A program made the translations under genes and the position numbers. This document shows, in pieces, positions 25,470-33,925 of a stretch of DNA of 43,640 nucleotides. This stretch comes from Bacteroidota bacterium. Its GTDB lineage: Bacteria > Bacteroidota > Bacteroidia > Sphingobacteriales > Sphingobacteriaceae. The notes under the pieces were generated by a model. The model had not been told where the DNA came from. It saw only the letters and a program-made list of their open reading frames with translations, and did not search any database. The DNA is taken from positions 1-43,640 of the forward strand of contig JABDHD010000023.1 in the NCBI GenBank assembly GCA_013285685.1. The letters are read 5' to 3'. Position 1 is the first letter of the stretch. Every line of letters begins with the position of its first letter.

Positions 25470-25889
25470 TCAAATTAAGTAATGCTCAATAACATCCTGC
25501 GGTACCTTAGCGGCCCGACCGGTTTGCATATCGATCATGGTATAATCAAACCAGCCGTCGCAGCTTAGTTTTTTAGTAGCTTTATTGGTGATGGAAAACT
25601 TCACGCGGCAGCCTTTATCATCAATACTTTCAATGCCGGTTTCTACGATGAAGTAATCGCCCATCGTTAACGCGCGTTTGTAATCTACATGTGCGGTGCG
25701 CACCACCCAGCCAAAACCCCGCTCCATAAATTTTTCCATGGCCATGCCGTAGCAGCGTTCCATCTGGTCGTACCGGGCGGCAAGCACGTAGTCGAAATAT
25801 TTGCTGTTGTGTACATGCTGAAACATATCGATATCATCGGGGCGTACCCGGAATTCAGTTTCGAAGGTGGAGTAAGAGGGTGTTTCCAT
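25470..25889 (-). CDS. Acyl-CoA thioesterase (4HBT hot-dog fold, YbgC/FadM type)
   Basis: A 139-residue cytoplasmic hot-dog protein. The opening TEFRVRPDDIDMFQHVHNSKYFDYVLAARYDQM (about 10-42) is the 4-hydroxybenzoyl-CoA thioesterase signature, with the catalytic Asp in DIDMFQHVHN. Next come GFGWVVRTAHVDYKRALTMGD and a beta-hairpin end. Enzymes of this size hydrolyse acyl-CoA or acyl-ACP thioesters; chain preference cannot be read. The gene is alone on the minus strand, converging on the AraC gene. A perfect -7 box lies 4 nt upstream of its ATG. Confidence 0.87.
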   Translation of the reverse strand: METPSYSTFETEFRVRPDDIDMFQHVHNSKYFDYVLAARYDQMERCYGMAMEKFMERGFGWVVRTAHVDYKRALTMGDYFIVETGIESIDDKGCRVKFSITNKATKKLSCDGWFDYTMIDMQTGRAAKVPQDVIEHYLI

Positions 25890-25893
25890 GGGG

Positions 25894-25901
25894 CAAAGAT
25901 A
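25894..25901 (-). promoter_or_regulatory. -7 box abutting the thioesterase start
   Basis: On the minus strand TATCTTTG (TAnnTTTG) is followed by CCCC and then ATG. The 4-nt spacing predicts a leaderless or nearly leaderless transcript. Confidence 0.5.
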
Positions 25902-26046
25902 GGGATGTTAGTTGTAGTGGTTGTAGTGAGTTTCAGGGGTTACAGCCCAGATTAAGTTAATGCCGAATGGCCAATGTGAAATAATGTTAAATATTTCCGC
26001 GTTTTAAAGTTTACCGTTTACATTCGGCCAGTTAAAAACCTTTACA

Positions 26047-28281
26047 ATGAGAAACCGCAACCTTTTATTCTTTTTGTTCATCATCATTTTGGGCGTCAAT
26101 GATTGTTTTGCCCAGCCGGTTGTGCTTAATGGCGACTTTAAAAAAATAAATCCCGCCACTAAGCTGCCGGATGGTTGGGATAACTTTATGGGCGACAGGC
26201 AAAACTATGTTTTTAGCCTTGAAAGCAACGGCGGGCAAAACAGCGTACCGGCACTTACCATTGCATCTAAAAACAGCGATGCAAATTTCGGTGCGTATTA
26301 CTGCGTAATCCCATATGCCTTTAAAGGACATGAGATTAAACTGATTGGCTATTTAAAAACGCAGAATGTAACCGGTTTTGCTGGTTTCTGGCTTCGGATC
26401 GATGGCACCGCCTCTTTCAACAATATGCAGGACCAAAATATCCGCGGCACTACAGATTGGAAGGAATACACCATTACCTTGCCTTACGACGATAAAAACG
26501 CGGTGAATATTAATACAGGGGCCCTGATATCGGGCAGCGGAAAGATATGGTTTGATGACGTGCGGGTTTTTATTGACGGCAAACCGGTTGAAGCGTTGAA
26601 GCCAAAAACGCCGGAATTATTTCCGGCGCAAAAGGACCTGGCGTTCTCAAAGGGAGCTGGCATAGCAGACTTTGAACCAACGGATCAACAGGTAAAAAAC
26701 CTGGCCCTGCTTTGCCAGGTTTGGGGTTTCATTAAATATCATCTGCCTAAAGTAGCTGCCGGGGATATCAATATGGATGCCGAGCTGTTCAGGGTGATGC
26801 CGGCGGCCATCAACGCGGCTGACTATGCCGGGGCCAGCGCGGTGATTGAAAAATGGGTGGATAAACTCGGCGCGCCCGAAAAATGCGGCGGATGCAAACC
26901 TTTTAATGAAAAAGATGTGGTAGAAAAGCCGGATTATGGCGAGATATTCGACAGGTCGGTAGTAAGCGCTTCACTGGCGGATAAGCTCACTTATATTTTG
27001 AATAATCATGATAACGGCAAAAGCTACTACATTAGCATGGAGGGCGCCGGTAACCCGAATTTTACACACGAAGAACCCTACAAAAACATGGACTACCCGG
27101 ATGCCGGTTACCGGCTGCTGGCCTTATTCCGCTACTGGAACATGATACAGTACTTTTACCCGTATAAACATTTGATAGGTGAAGACTGGAATGGCGTATT
27201 GCCGCGGATGATCCCCCGGTTCCTGGCAGCCAGAAATCCAACGGATTATGACGTGGCAGCCATGATGCTGATCTGCGATATACATGATACCCATGCCAAC
27301 ATCTGGGGTAACCCCGAAAGCCTCAATCAATTCAGGGGGAAATACGCCCCGCCGTTCCAGGCAAAATTTATTGAAAACAAGCTGGTGGTTACGGCCTACT
27401 ATAACGATACGCTTGGGGTAAAGGACAACTTGAAAATAGGGGATATTATTACCGGGATAAATGGGGCGGGCGTAGATGAACTGATCAAAAAATACCTGGC
27501 GCTTACCGCCGCATCAAACTATGAAACACAGCTGCGCGATATGCCCAGAAACTACCTGTTGCGCAGCAAGAACGACGATTTTAGTTTGGATATCATACGC
27601 AACGGCAAAGCGATGCAGGTAAAGCAACAAGGGATTGCTTTTACCAGGCTTGATCTTAAGCGTGTATATGACGCACATGCCGGTGAGCCTGGCTTTCATT
27701 TAATGAGCGACAACCAAATTGGTTATGTTTACCCGGCGCGGTATCATAATAAGGATCTGCCCGAAATAAAAAAGCTTTTTAAGGATACTAAAGGCATCAT
27801 TATAGATATGCGTTGCTACCCTTCGGAATTTATGCCGTTTACCTTTGTACCTTACATCAAGACAGGCAATGCCAAATTCGCCAAATTCACCGACGGCAGC
27901 GTTTACTATCCCGGCACATTCAGGTTGACCGACGGGATTTATGCAAAACCCGAAAACGACTACAAAGGTAAGGTGGTGGTGATTGTTAATGAGGAATCGC
28001 AAAGCGCGGCGGAGTATACCACCATGGCATTTCAAAGTTCGCCCAATGTAACGGTTATCGGCAGCACCACTGCCGGCGCGGATGGCAACGTATCGACTAT
28101 TGTGCTCCCCGGCGGTATCAGTACGCTTATTTCAGGCATCGGCGTACTTTATCCCGACGGAACCGAAACACAACGCAGGGGCGTAAAGATTGACGAAATA
28201 GTAAAACCAACAATAGCAGGCATACAAGCCGGTAAAGATGAACCCCTGGAAAGGGCGGAGGCGATTATCCTGGGGAAGTGA
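26047..28281 (+). CDS. S41 family peptidase with N-terminal beta-sandwich domain
   Basis: A 744-residue exported serine peptidase. A Sec signal (MRNRNLLFFLFIIILGVNDCFA) is followed by a jelly-roll-like module (about 25-175; NGDFKKINPATKLPDGWDNF ... GSGKIWFDDVRVFIDGK, like carbohydrate-binding modules) and a helical segment (about 210-420). A PDZ-like region (about 440-530, LGVKDNLKIGDIITGINGAGV) precedes the S41 catalytic core (about 555-720). The likely nucleophile is Ser653 in NEESQSAAEYT, three residues before Glu656 as in other S41 enzymes; GSTTAGADGN (672-681) follows. Such proteins degrade periplasmic proteins or peptides and are common in Bacteroidota. CGGCK (280-284) may be a disulfide or metal loop. 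Confidence 0.9.
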   Translation: MRNRNLLFFLFIIILGVNDCFAQPVVLNGDFKKINPATKLPDGWDNFMGDRQNYVFSLESNGGQNSVPALTIASKNSDANFGAYYCVIPYAFKGHEIKLIGYLKTQNVTGFAGFWLRIDGTASFNNMQDQNIRGTTDWKEYTITLPYDDKNAVNINTGALISGSGKIWFDDVRVFIDGKPVEALKPKTPELFPAQKDLAFSKGAGIADFEPTDQQVKNLALLCQVWGFIKYHLPKVAAGDINMDAELFRVMPAAINAADYAGASAVIEKWVDKLGAPEKCGGCKPFNEKDVVEKPDYGEIFDRSVVSASLADKLTYILNNHDNGKSYYISMEGAGNPNFTHEEPYKNMDYPDAGYRLLALFRYWNMIQYFYPYKHLIGEDWNGVLPRMIPRFLAARNPTDYDVAAMMLICDIHDTHANIWGNPESLNQFRGKYAPPFQAKFIENKLVVTAYYNDTLGVKDNLKIGDIITGINGAGVDELIKKYLALTAASNYETQLRDMPRNYLLRSKNDDFSLDIIRNGKAMQVKQQGIAFTRLDLKRVYDAHAGEPGFHLMSDNQIGYVYPARYHNKDLPEIKKLFKDTKGIIIDMRCYPSEFMPFTFVPYIKTGNAKFAKFTDGSVYYPGTFRLTDGIYAKPENDYKGKVVVIVNEESQSAAEYTTMAFQSSPNVTVIGSTTAGADGNVSTIVLPGGISTLISGIGVLYPDGTETQRRGVKIDEIVKPTIAGIQAGKDEPLERAEAIILGK

Positions 28282-28314
28282 GGTTGTAGTGAGTTGGAGC
28301 GGTTGCACATGTTT

Positions 28315-28346
28315 AGCGGGGTGGCGAAATGCTTTCGCCCCCCGCT
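28315..28346 (+). terminator. GC-rich hairpin after the S41 peptidase
   Basis: AGCGGGG-T-GGCGAAA then TTTCGCC-CCCCGCT form a 14-bp stem with one bulge and a 3-nt loop, 34 nt after the stop codon. There is no strong T-run, so it could also act as an mRNA 3' stabiliser. Confidence 0.5.
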
Positions 28347-28451
28347 GACGGGTAATCGATTTGTTTAAACGAATATTTGCATCTTTACAGCAGAGAGCGG
28401 CCTGTTTTTAAAGATGACATACCTCACCGTCGAAAGTAAAAATCGTTTTTA

Positions 28452-28485
28452 ATTAACAATATCTGTTAATTGTGGGTTATATTTG
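28452..28485 (+). promoter_or_regulatory. Inverted repeat and -7 box upstream of the 64-residue gene
   Basis: ATTAACA (28452-28458) is inverted as TGTTAAT (28464-28470), occupying the -33 region. A perfect TATATTTG box (28478-28485) follows, 21 nt before the ATG. This looks like a repressor operator over a promoter. Confidence 0.5.
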
Positions 28486-28506
28486 TAAAACGAAAAAGAT
28501 AAAGCC

Positions 28507-28701
28507 ATGAGTGAGGCCAAAGTTTTGGAAAAAGTTAGTAATGCTAACAATGGCAAGCATACTGATGCAGCGAAATTGTTAAGTTCCGTTGTTTTTACGG
28601 TCGACCCAAAGCTGGACAGCCTTGAGTCAAAAAATACATTAAGCGCTAAGGCGGTAACAGCAAAAAAAATATTTTCAAATTACCGTAAAAATCAGCTATA
28701 A
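28507..28701 (+). CDS. Small hypothetical protein facing a DUF6934-like gene
   Basis: A 64-residue soluble protein: MSEAKVLEKVSNANNGKHTD followed by SSVVFTVDPKLDSLESKN and a basic tail (AVTAKKIFSNYRKNQL). I do not recognise a domain. The middle VFTVDPKLDSLE reads like short proteins that I recall sitting beside DUF6934 genes in Bacteroidota, but that memory cannot be verified here. Its last codons overlap the last codons of the opposing gene by 6 bp. It has its own promoter with an inverted repeat. A small regulator or antitoxin-like partner is possible, but this is only an idea from context. Confidence 0.55.
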   Translation: MSEAKVLEKVSNANNGKHTDAAKLLSSVVFTVDPKLDSLESKNTLSAKAVTAKKIFSNYRKNQL

Positions 28702-29163
28702 GCTTTTTCGAGTAAAAATAAATGCGGAATAATTTTTCCCGGCTTTAAAGGGTTCCCTTAATTCAACCGCTTCGCTTTCAATTCGTAGGCCTTCAATGTC
28801 AAAATAGTTTATTATCGATTGAAGCTGAGAGAATATGCTTAACTGGTATTGTCTCGTTCGCAAATTATCGCTTCCCGTGAAGTAAATCTTCCTTAGCGGA
28901 TAATGTTCAGTGTACATTAAAGCAATGACTCCGACTGTTTCCAAAATTCTTACCATATCGCCATTCCTGGAAGCTGTTTCACAATCTTCCGTACCATCAT
29001 CAAGCAACGTGCAAAGCGCTAAATTATAAACCTGCTCCATATCGTCGATTAACTCGAACCTTACACGTTTTTTAAGTGTTTTTTTACCGGAACTAACAAA
29101 GTCAAAGATGGCGAAGTCTGTTGAATTTATTATATTGGGATACGGGTTAAGGGCCATATCCAA
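28696..29163 (-). CDS. DUF6934-like protein, unknown function
   Basis: A 155-residue cytoplasmic protein with FAIFDFVSSGKKTLKKRVRFELI near the N-terminus, then VYNLALCTLLDDGTEDCETASRNGDMVRILETV, then HYPLRKIYFTGSDNLRTRQYQLSIF. The order FxFVSxG, NGDxxxxLxTV, PxxxIxxxGSxxxRTRxY matches the DUF6934 family of Bacteroidota as I know it; no function is established. The family is widespread and often present in several copies near small genes. Here it is tail-to-tail with a 64-residue gene, overlapping by 6 bp, so the two transcripts would be antisense at their 3' ends. No promoter is evident upstream. Confidence 0.6.
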   Translation of the reverse strand: MDMALNPYPNIINSTDFAIFDFVSSGKKTLKKRVRFELIDDMEQVYNLALCTLLDDGTEDCETASRNGDMVRILETVGVIALMYTEHYPLRKIYFTGSDNLRTRQYQLSIFSQLQSIINYFDIEGLRIESEAVELREPFKAGKNYSAFIFTRKSL

Positions 29164-29312
29164 AAGTAAAAAACAAAACCAAAATATGTTGAGCAGATTT
29201 GCGATACTTTACCCGCGAGCGGCAATCTTTCAGAAACAATGCCCCGTTAGCGATAGGAGCGGATACCGGCCATCGAGCGCAAAGCCTGCAGGCGTATGAG
29301 CGGATAGCGCGG

Positions 29313-29404
29313 CCCGCCAATCGGCGGGAACGGCCAAAATAGACGGCATTTGAACCAAAGCTGGTGGAATAAAACTTACGAAGTCTCGAAGACTTCGTAA
29401 GTTT
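29313..29404. repeat. Two intergenic palindromes
   Basis: CCCGCC-AATC-GGCGGG lies at 29313-29328. A perfect hairpin with 15-bp arms (AAACTTACGAAGTCT, loop CGA) spans 29372-29404 and ends 13 nt before the next ATG. The flanking 29190-29310 contains degenerate AGCGGATA(G/C)CGC-type words and no gene. Confidence 0.7.
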
Positions 29405-29417
29405 GTTATCTATAAAT

Positions 29418-29804
29418 ATGCAAAGCCCTTTTCAAATACGCCTTTCAAATATTTCAGAAGTCCGTATGGGTTCGCCATATAATACGTGCCAAATTGAGTT
29501 AATTGGTTTCGACAAAGTCAGCCTTCCAAAATATGGCTGGCAGGATAAGTACGCCTGGGCTAATGACTATAGCAAATTAGTTTTAATAAAATATGACTTC
29601 GAAAAAAACATTCCCGGTTTCCATTTTTTTGTGATCAATGTGAATACGGGCGAAGTGGAAGAAAGCAAAAGGCATTTCGGGCTAATAAATAAAATCTCCA
29701 TAGTTGACAACAAAATTGTCATTAATAAATTTCTTTACGATAAACTCAAATCCGGGCCAGGCAAACTTTGCTGTGAGGTTGATGAAGAATTTGATATGCT
29801 TTAA
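29418..29804 (+). CDS. Hypothetical protein
   Basis: A 128-residue protein starting at the ATG at 29418 (a TTG five codons earlier lies next to the hairpin and is less likely). It is rich in beta-strand patterns: SPFQIRLSNISEVRMGSPYNTCQIELIGF, WANDYSKLVLIKYDF, PGFHFFVINVNTGEVEES, ISIVDNKIVINKFLYD. The last part resembles the 'xVNxxTGxVxxS ... I...xNKIxIxK' strands found in small immunity-like or beta-propeller-blade proteins, but no family can be named. There is no signal peptide. The gene is A/T-rich. It lies 60 bp upstream of the rpsO promoter and looks independent of it. Confidence 0.55.
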   Translation: MQSPFQIRLSNISEVRMGSPYNTCQIELIGFDKVSLPKYGWQDKYAWANDYSKLVLIKYDFEKNIPGFHFFVINVNTGEVEESKRHFGLINKISIVDNKIVINKFLYDKLKSGPGKLCCEVDEEFDML

Positions 29805-29828
29805 CTGAAAATCTGACACAAACAAACA

Positions 29829-29860
29829 CTTGCATATATGCAAGTATAACGCTACCTTTG
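29829..29860 (+). promoter_or_regulatory. rpsO promoter overlapped by a 16-bp palindrome
   Basis: TTG (29830-29832), 20 nt, then a perfect TACCTTTG box (29853-29860). The perfect palindrome CTTGCATATATGCAAG (29829-29844) covers the -33 element, a likely regulator site. The predicted transcript starts near 29864, leaving a leader of about 45 nt. Confidence 0.7.
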
Positions 29861-29908
29861 CACCCACAATTAACAAAATTTTATAAACGCTTTAATATTA
29901 TTCAAGTA

Positions 29909-30187
29909 ATGTATTTAAGTTCAGAAGCAAAAACAGAGATTTTTGCAAAACATGGTAAAAGCGCAACCGATACCGGTTCGGCAGAAGGCCAGGTAGCGTT
30001 GTTCACTTACCGAATTGCTCATTTAACCGGGCATTTAAAGAAAAACAAACACGATTTTTCGACCCAATTATCGTTACAAAAATTAGTAGGTAAACGCCGC
30101 GCATTGCTGGCCTACCTGTTTAAAAAAGATATTGAAAGATATCGTGCTATCATCAAGGCCCTGCAGCTAAGGGATATCATTAAATAA
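29909..30187 (+). CDS. rpsO: 30S ribosomal protein S15
   Basis: A 92-residue protein. MYLSSEAKTEIFAKHGKSATDTGSAEGQVALFTYRIAHLTGHLKKNKHDF and LVGKRRALLAYLFKKDIERYRAIIKALQLRD are diagnostic for S15, the primary 16S rRNA-binding protein that nucleates the platform of the small subunit. The start at 29909 is fixed by the conserved MYL opening. The gene is directly upstream of pnp, the ancestral order in many bacteria. A strong promoter precedes it and an intrinsic terminator follows, so read-through or a second promoter must supply pnp. Confidence 0.97.
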   Translation: MYLSSEAKTEIFAKHGKSATDTGSAEGQVALFTYRIAHLTGHLKKNKHDFSTQLSLQKLVGKRRALLAYLFKKDIERYRAIIKALQLRDIIK

Positions 30188-30204
30188 TCTTTCCGGGTTT
30201 TAAA

Positions 30205-30239
30205 AAAAAGCCATCTCAAACTTCAAGGGATGGCTTTTT
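30205..30239 (+). terminator. Intrinsic terminator between rpsO and pnp
   Basis: AAAAAGCCATC ... GATGGCTTTTT forms an 11-bp stem with a 13-nt loop and a T-run. It lies 18 nt after the rpsO stop. Confidence 0.85.
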
Positions 30240-30317
30240 ACATTAAGAAATAATATTTACAAACATAAAAACCGGTGCGCTCCGAAAGATGAAAAGCGCA
30301 TCACAACGCAAAAAAAG

Positions 30318-32444
30318 ATGAGTTTAAATGTAATTACAAAGGTTATCGATTTAGGTGACGGCCGCACCATTGAGATCGAAACCGGGAAACTGGCCAAGCA
30401 AGCCGATGGCTCGGTTGTTATTAAAATGGGCGACACCATGCTGCTGGCAACCGTAGTGTCTTCGCTTGAAGCAAAAGAAGGGGTTGATTTTTTACCCCTG
30501 TCTGTCGACTACCAGGAGAAATATGCTGCTACAGGCCGCATCCCCGGCGGTTTTTTACGTCGCGAGGCACGTTTATCAGATTATGAAGTTTTAATTTCAC
30601 GTTTGGTGGATCGCGCCCTGCGCCCGATGTTTCCTGAGGATTATCATGCTGACACGCAGGTGATGATCTCCTTAATTTCGGCCGACAAAAACATTATGCC
30701 CGATTGCCTTGCCGGTTTGGCCGCTTCGGCAGCCTTAGCGGTTTCGGATATCCCTTTTAATGGACCAATCTCCGAAGTACGTGTGGCTAAAGTTGATGGT
30801 CAGCTGATCATCAACCCAACATTAAGCCAACTTGCGACTGCAACGCTTGAATTTATCGTAGCCGGTTCGGAACATGACGTGAACATGGTGGAAGGTGAAT
30901 CCAAAGAGATACAGGAAGATGAATTGGTTGAAGCGATAAAATTCGCGCATACTGCCATCAAAATTCAGTGCCTGGCACAAAAAGAGTTAGCGCAGGAAGT
31001 CGGTAAAACCGAAAAACGCGTTTACAGCCACGAGCATAGCAACGAAGAGTTAAAGAAGGCCATTTACGCTTCAACTTATGAAGAAGTTTACGCTATCGCT
31101 TCTTCTGCTTCGGCAAAAGACGAGCGCGCGGTGAAGTTTAAAGAAGTTAGAGATGCTTACATAGCTACCATGGGCGAAACAGATGATATCACCCTGGGCT
31201 TAGCAAAAAAATACTATCACGATGTTGAATACGATGCCATCCGTAACCTTGTTTTAGACGAAGGCAAACGTTTGGACGGTCGTACTACTACCCAGATCCG
31301 CCCGATATGGAGCGAGGTTGGTTATTTGCCTGCCGCTCACGGTTCGGCAGTATTTACCCGCGGCGAAACACAATCATTAACCAGCGTTACTTTAGGCGCT
31401 AAGGATGATGAGCAAATGATAGACGGCGCATTCATCAACGGTTATTCAAAATTCCTTTTGCATTATAACTTTCCTGGTTTTTCAACCGGCGAGGTTCGCC
31501 CGAACAGGGGAGCTGGTCGCCGCGAGATAGGCCACGGTAATTTGGCCATGCGTTCGTTAAAGCAGGTTTTACCTTCGGACGATGAAAATCCATACACTAT
31601 CCGTATCGTTTCTGATATCCTGGAATCAAACGGTTCCTCATCGATGGCTACTGTTTGTGCCGGCACGCTGGCGCTGATGGATGCCGGTGTGAAGATTAAG
31701 TCGCCGGTATCAGGTATCGCGATGGGTTTGATCACCAACGAAATGGGCACCAAATATGCCATCCTTTCGGATATTTTAGGTGATGAAGACCATTTGGGCG
31801 ATATGGACTTTAAGGTTACCGGTACCGCTAAGGGTATCGTAGCCTGCCAGATGGACCTGAAGATAAACGGCTTATCCTACGAAGTGCTTGGAAAAGCATT
31901 GGAGCAGGCAAAAGAAGGCCGTTTGCATATCCTCGGCGAAATGAAGAAAACCATGGCCGAGCCGCGCGAAGACTACAAACCGCATGCACCGCGCATTATT
32001 ACCCTGAAGATTGACAAAGAATACATTGGCGCCGTTATTGGCCCCGGTGGTAAGATCATCCAGGAAATGCAACGTGAAACAGGCGCTAACATCAACATCG
32101 AGGAAGTTGGCAATTTTGGCGTCGTACAGATATTTGCCGACAATAAGGAGGCAATCGATAAAGCGGTGGCCCGTATCCGTGCTATTGCAGCAAGGCCTGA
32201 AGTTGGCGACATTTATGAAGGTAAAGTAAAATCGATTATGCCATTTGGCGCATTTGTTGAAATAATGCCTGGTAAAGATGGTTTATTGCACATCTCCGAG
32301 ATTGACCATAAGCGTTTTGAAAGCATGGATGGCATTTTTAATGTAGGCGATGAAGTACGTGTTAAATTGCTGGATATTGATAAGCAAGGCAAGCTGAAGC
32401 TTTCGAGAAAAGCTTTATTGCCAAGGCCTGAGCATAACAAGTAG
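30318..32444 (+). CDS. pnp: Polyribonucleotide nucleotidyltransferase (PNPase)
   Basis: A 708-residue 3'-5' exoribonuclease that degrades RNA by phosphorolysis and can add heteropolymeric tails. Domain order: RNase PH 1 (about 10-215), helical linker (about 235-310), RNase PH 2 (about 315-545, with [17 protein letters not shown] and [20 protein letters not shown]), a KH domain from residue 561 ([24 protein letters not shown] at 575-578) and an S1 domain from 630 ([20 protein letters not shown]) to the end. The length is standard. It probably trims structured 3' ends, a relevant point given the many hairpins in this genome. Regulation of its own leader by PNPase is known in E. coli; whether that holds here is not visible. 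Confidence 0.97.
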   Translation: MSLNVITKVIDLGDGRTIEIETGKLAKQADGSVVIKMGDTMLLATVVSSLEAKEGVDFLPLSVDYQEKYAATGRIPGGFLRREARLSDYEVLISRLVDRALRPMFPEDYHADTQVMISLISADKNIMPDCLAGLAASAALAVSDIPFNGPISEVRVAKVDGQLIINPTLSQLATATLEFIVAGSEHDVNMVEGESKEIQEDELVEAIKFAHTAIKIQCLAQKELAQEVGKTEKRVYSHEHSNEELKKAIYASTYEEVYAIASSASAKDERAVKFKEVRDAYIATMGETDDITLGLAKKYYHDVEYDAIRNLVLDEGKRLDGRTTTQIRPIWSEVGYLPAAHGSAVFTRGETQSLTSVTLGAKDDEQMIDGAFINGYSKFLLHYNFPGFSTGEVRPNRGAGRREIGHGNLAMRSLKQVLPSDDENPYTIRIVSDILESNGSSSMATVCAGTLALMDAGVKIKSPVSGIAMGLITNEMGTKYAILSDILGDEDHLGDMDFKVTGTAKGIVACQMDLKINGLSYEVLGKALEQAKEGRLHILGEMKKTMAEPREDYKPHAPRIITLKIDKEYIGAVIGPGGKIIQEMQRETGANINIEEVGNFGVVQIFADNKEAIDKAVARIRAIAARPEVGDIYEGKVKSIMPFGAFVEIMPGKDGLLHISEIDHKRFESMDGIFNVGDEVRVKLLDIDKQGKLKLSRKALLPRPEHNK

Positions 32445-32529
32445 CTGATTAAGTTGGATTAAGTTGTGAAAGCTTGTTTTATCCCTTTGCTGAACTTAAC
32501 CAATCCAATCAACTGAAAGTTAAATAGGC

Positions 32530-32589
32530 ATTCGGCTAAATAATAAAACCCTCATAGTGAGGGTTTTATTATTTAGCCGAATATTTTTT
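32530..32589 (+). terminator. Very long perfect terminator hairpin after pnp
   Basis: A perfect 25-bp stem (32530-32554 with 32558-32582) with loop TAG is followed by TTTTTT. The arm begins ATTCGGCTAAATAATAAAAC. Just upstream (32443-32517) lies a looser inverted repeat made of GATTAAGTTG/AACTTAACC words, of the octamer-hairpin kind seen elsewhere in the window. Confidence 0.9.
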
Positions 32590-32698
32590 CATTTTTTTTA
32601 AAATTTTTAAAACAAAATCCAACTTTTTAAAGTTTTACAACCTTAAAGATTAATTGTTGAGCCAAAGTACGCTCTTGTCCTATTGACTGATCAGCACG

Positions 32699-32971
32699 AT
32701 GACCCCTAATAATGACGATCCATTGGATTTTCTGAATAACGACCCGCCCGGTATACCCTCCGGACGGTCGTCCGACCTGGTACAGGGGCTTCTTCACGAA
32801 ATTATCCGGGTAAAAGAACTGATCAAATACTATGATGCCATTCCGAATGGTGCAGGACAGCTCGGGTCATCCATCCTGAATGAGTTGGTTGTCGAAGCAT
32901 ATACCTCCTTGGTGAACTACGATGTGGTGCTGATGCAGAAGTATTATGATCTGCTGTTGAATTGTGATTGA
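32699..32971 (+). CDS. Small hypothetical acidic protein
   Basis: A 90-residue soluble acidic protein starting MTPNNDDPLDFLNNDPPGIPSGRSSD (a disordered, proline-rich head), then two predicted helices (LVQGLLHEIIRVKELIKYYDAI and SSILNELVVEAYTSLVNYDVVLMQKYYDLLLNCD). There is no family I recognise. It stands between the pnp terminator and an inverted repeat preceding rpe, so it is probably monocistronic. The helical C-terminus ending in KYYDLL suggests a small binding or regulatory protein, without direct evidence. Confidence 0.6.
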   Translation: MTPNNDDPLDFLNNDPPGIPSGRSSDLVQGLLHEIIRVKELIKYYDAIPNGAGQLGSSILNELVVEAYTSLVNYDVVLMQKYYDLLLNCD

Positions 32972-33058
32972 CCCCAGCCCCCTAAAGGGGAGCAAAAAAA
33001 CCTCCGTAAAAAACTTTTTCCTCCCGCTTTAGGGGGTCGGGGGGTTTTACTACCTTTG
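32972..33058 (+). promoter_or_regulatory. CCCC-rich inverted repeat and -7 box before rpe
   Basis: CCCCAGCCCCCTAAAGGGG (from 32972) pairs loosely with CCCGCTTTAGGGGGTCGGGGG (to 33044), one more intergenic hairpin. TACCTTTG (33051-33058) ends exactly 4 nt before the rpe ATG, predicting a leaderless or nearly leaderless mRNA. Confidence 0.5.
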
Positions 33059-33062
33059 ACCC

Positions 33063-33731
33063 ATGCACCCCATCATAGCGCCATCTATTTTAGCCGCCGA
33101 TTTTGCCAACCTGCAGCGCGACATTGAAATGATCAATGCCAGCGAAGCAGAATGGATACATGTCGACGTGATGGATGGCATGTTCGTGCCGAATATATCT
33201 TTTGGTTTCCCGGTAATGAGCGCCGTTAAAAAGCATGCTAAAAAGCCGCTTGATGTACACCTGATGATCGTCGACCCCGATAGGTATTTAAAAAACTTCA
33301 GCGATGCCGGCGCTGACGGGATCATCGTCCATTACGAGGCCTGCCCGAACCTGCACCGCACTGTTCAATATATTAAAGAGCTGGGTTGCCGCGCGGCCGT
33401 TGCGCTTAACCCGCACACCCCGGTGGCTTTGCTGGAAGATATTATTGGTGACCTTGACCAGGTGCTTATCATGTCGGTAAACCCGGGTTTTGGGGGACAA
33501 AAATTTATTGCGAACACTTACAAAAAATTACATGATTTGAGAGAACTTTGCGCCAGCAAAGGTGTTGACTTATTGATTGAGGTAGATGGGGGAGTGGACG
33601 ACACCAACATCAAACAACTGGCCGAAGCAGGGGCCAATGTTTTTGTCGCAGGCAATGCAGTTTTCTCGGCAACTGATCCGGCCGCTATGATCTCCAAATT
33701 GAAAGGTTTGAGCACGATCGCCCGATCGTGA
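33063..33731 (+). CDS. rpe: Ribulose-phosphate 3-epimerase
   Basis: A 222-residue TIM-barrel enzyme of the pentose phosphate pathway, interconverting D-ribulose 5-phosphate and D-xylulose 5-phosphate in the cytoplasm. IAPSILAADFANL opens the protein. The metal ligands are visible as His33 and Asp35 (WIHVDVMDG), His66 (DVHLMI) and Asp175 (EVDGGV), and the phosphate loop as MSVNPGFGGQKF (137-148). The full family length is present. The end of the gene runs into a hairpin CACGATCG-CC-CGATCGTG (33713-33730) that overlaps the stop codon. The ATG is fixed by the very close -7 box and the IAPSIL opening. Confidence 0.96.
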   Translation: MHPIIAPSILAADFANLQRDIEMINASEAEWIHVDVMDGMFVPNISFGFPVMSAVKKHAKKPLDVHLMIVDPDRYLKNFSDAGADGIIVHYEACPNLHRTVQYIKELGCRAAVALNPHTPVALLEDIIGDLDQVLIMSVNPGFGGQKFIANTYKKLHDLRELCASKGVDLLIEVDGGVDDTNIKQLAEAGANVFVAGNAVFSATDPAAMISKLKGLSTIARS

Positions 33732-33925
33732 TATAAGCATTTCAATAAACAGCCCTCATTTTTTTAATATTTAAAATAATTGGCAGCTATTGTCTGTTAA
33801 TTGTATCATTTTTCAAAAAAAGTAAATAAACGTTATAAATATTACGAAATTAATTAACTTCGGCCCGTCTTAATATGAAGTTGTTAATTATTGATATTTT
33901 GACATAAACCAATTTTTAAATTCAA

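Noticed and set aside
28513..29163. Established toxin-antitoxin module
   Set aside because: The genes are convergent, not an operon, and neither protein has a recognised toxin or antitoxin fold; kept only as a hypothesis.
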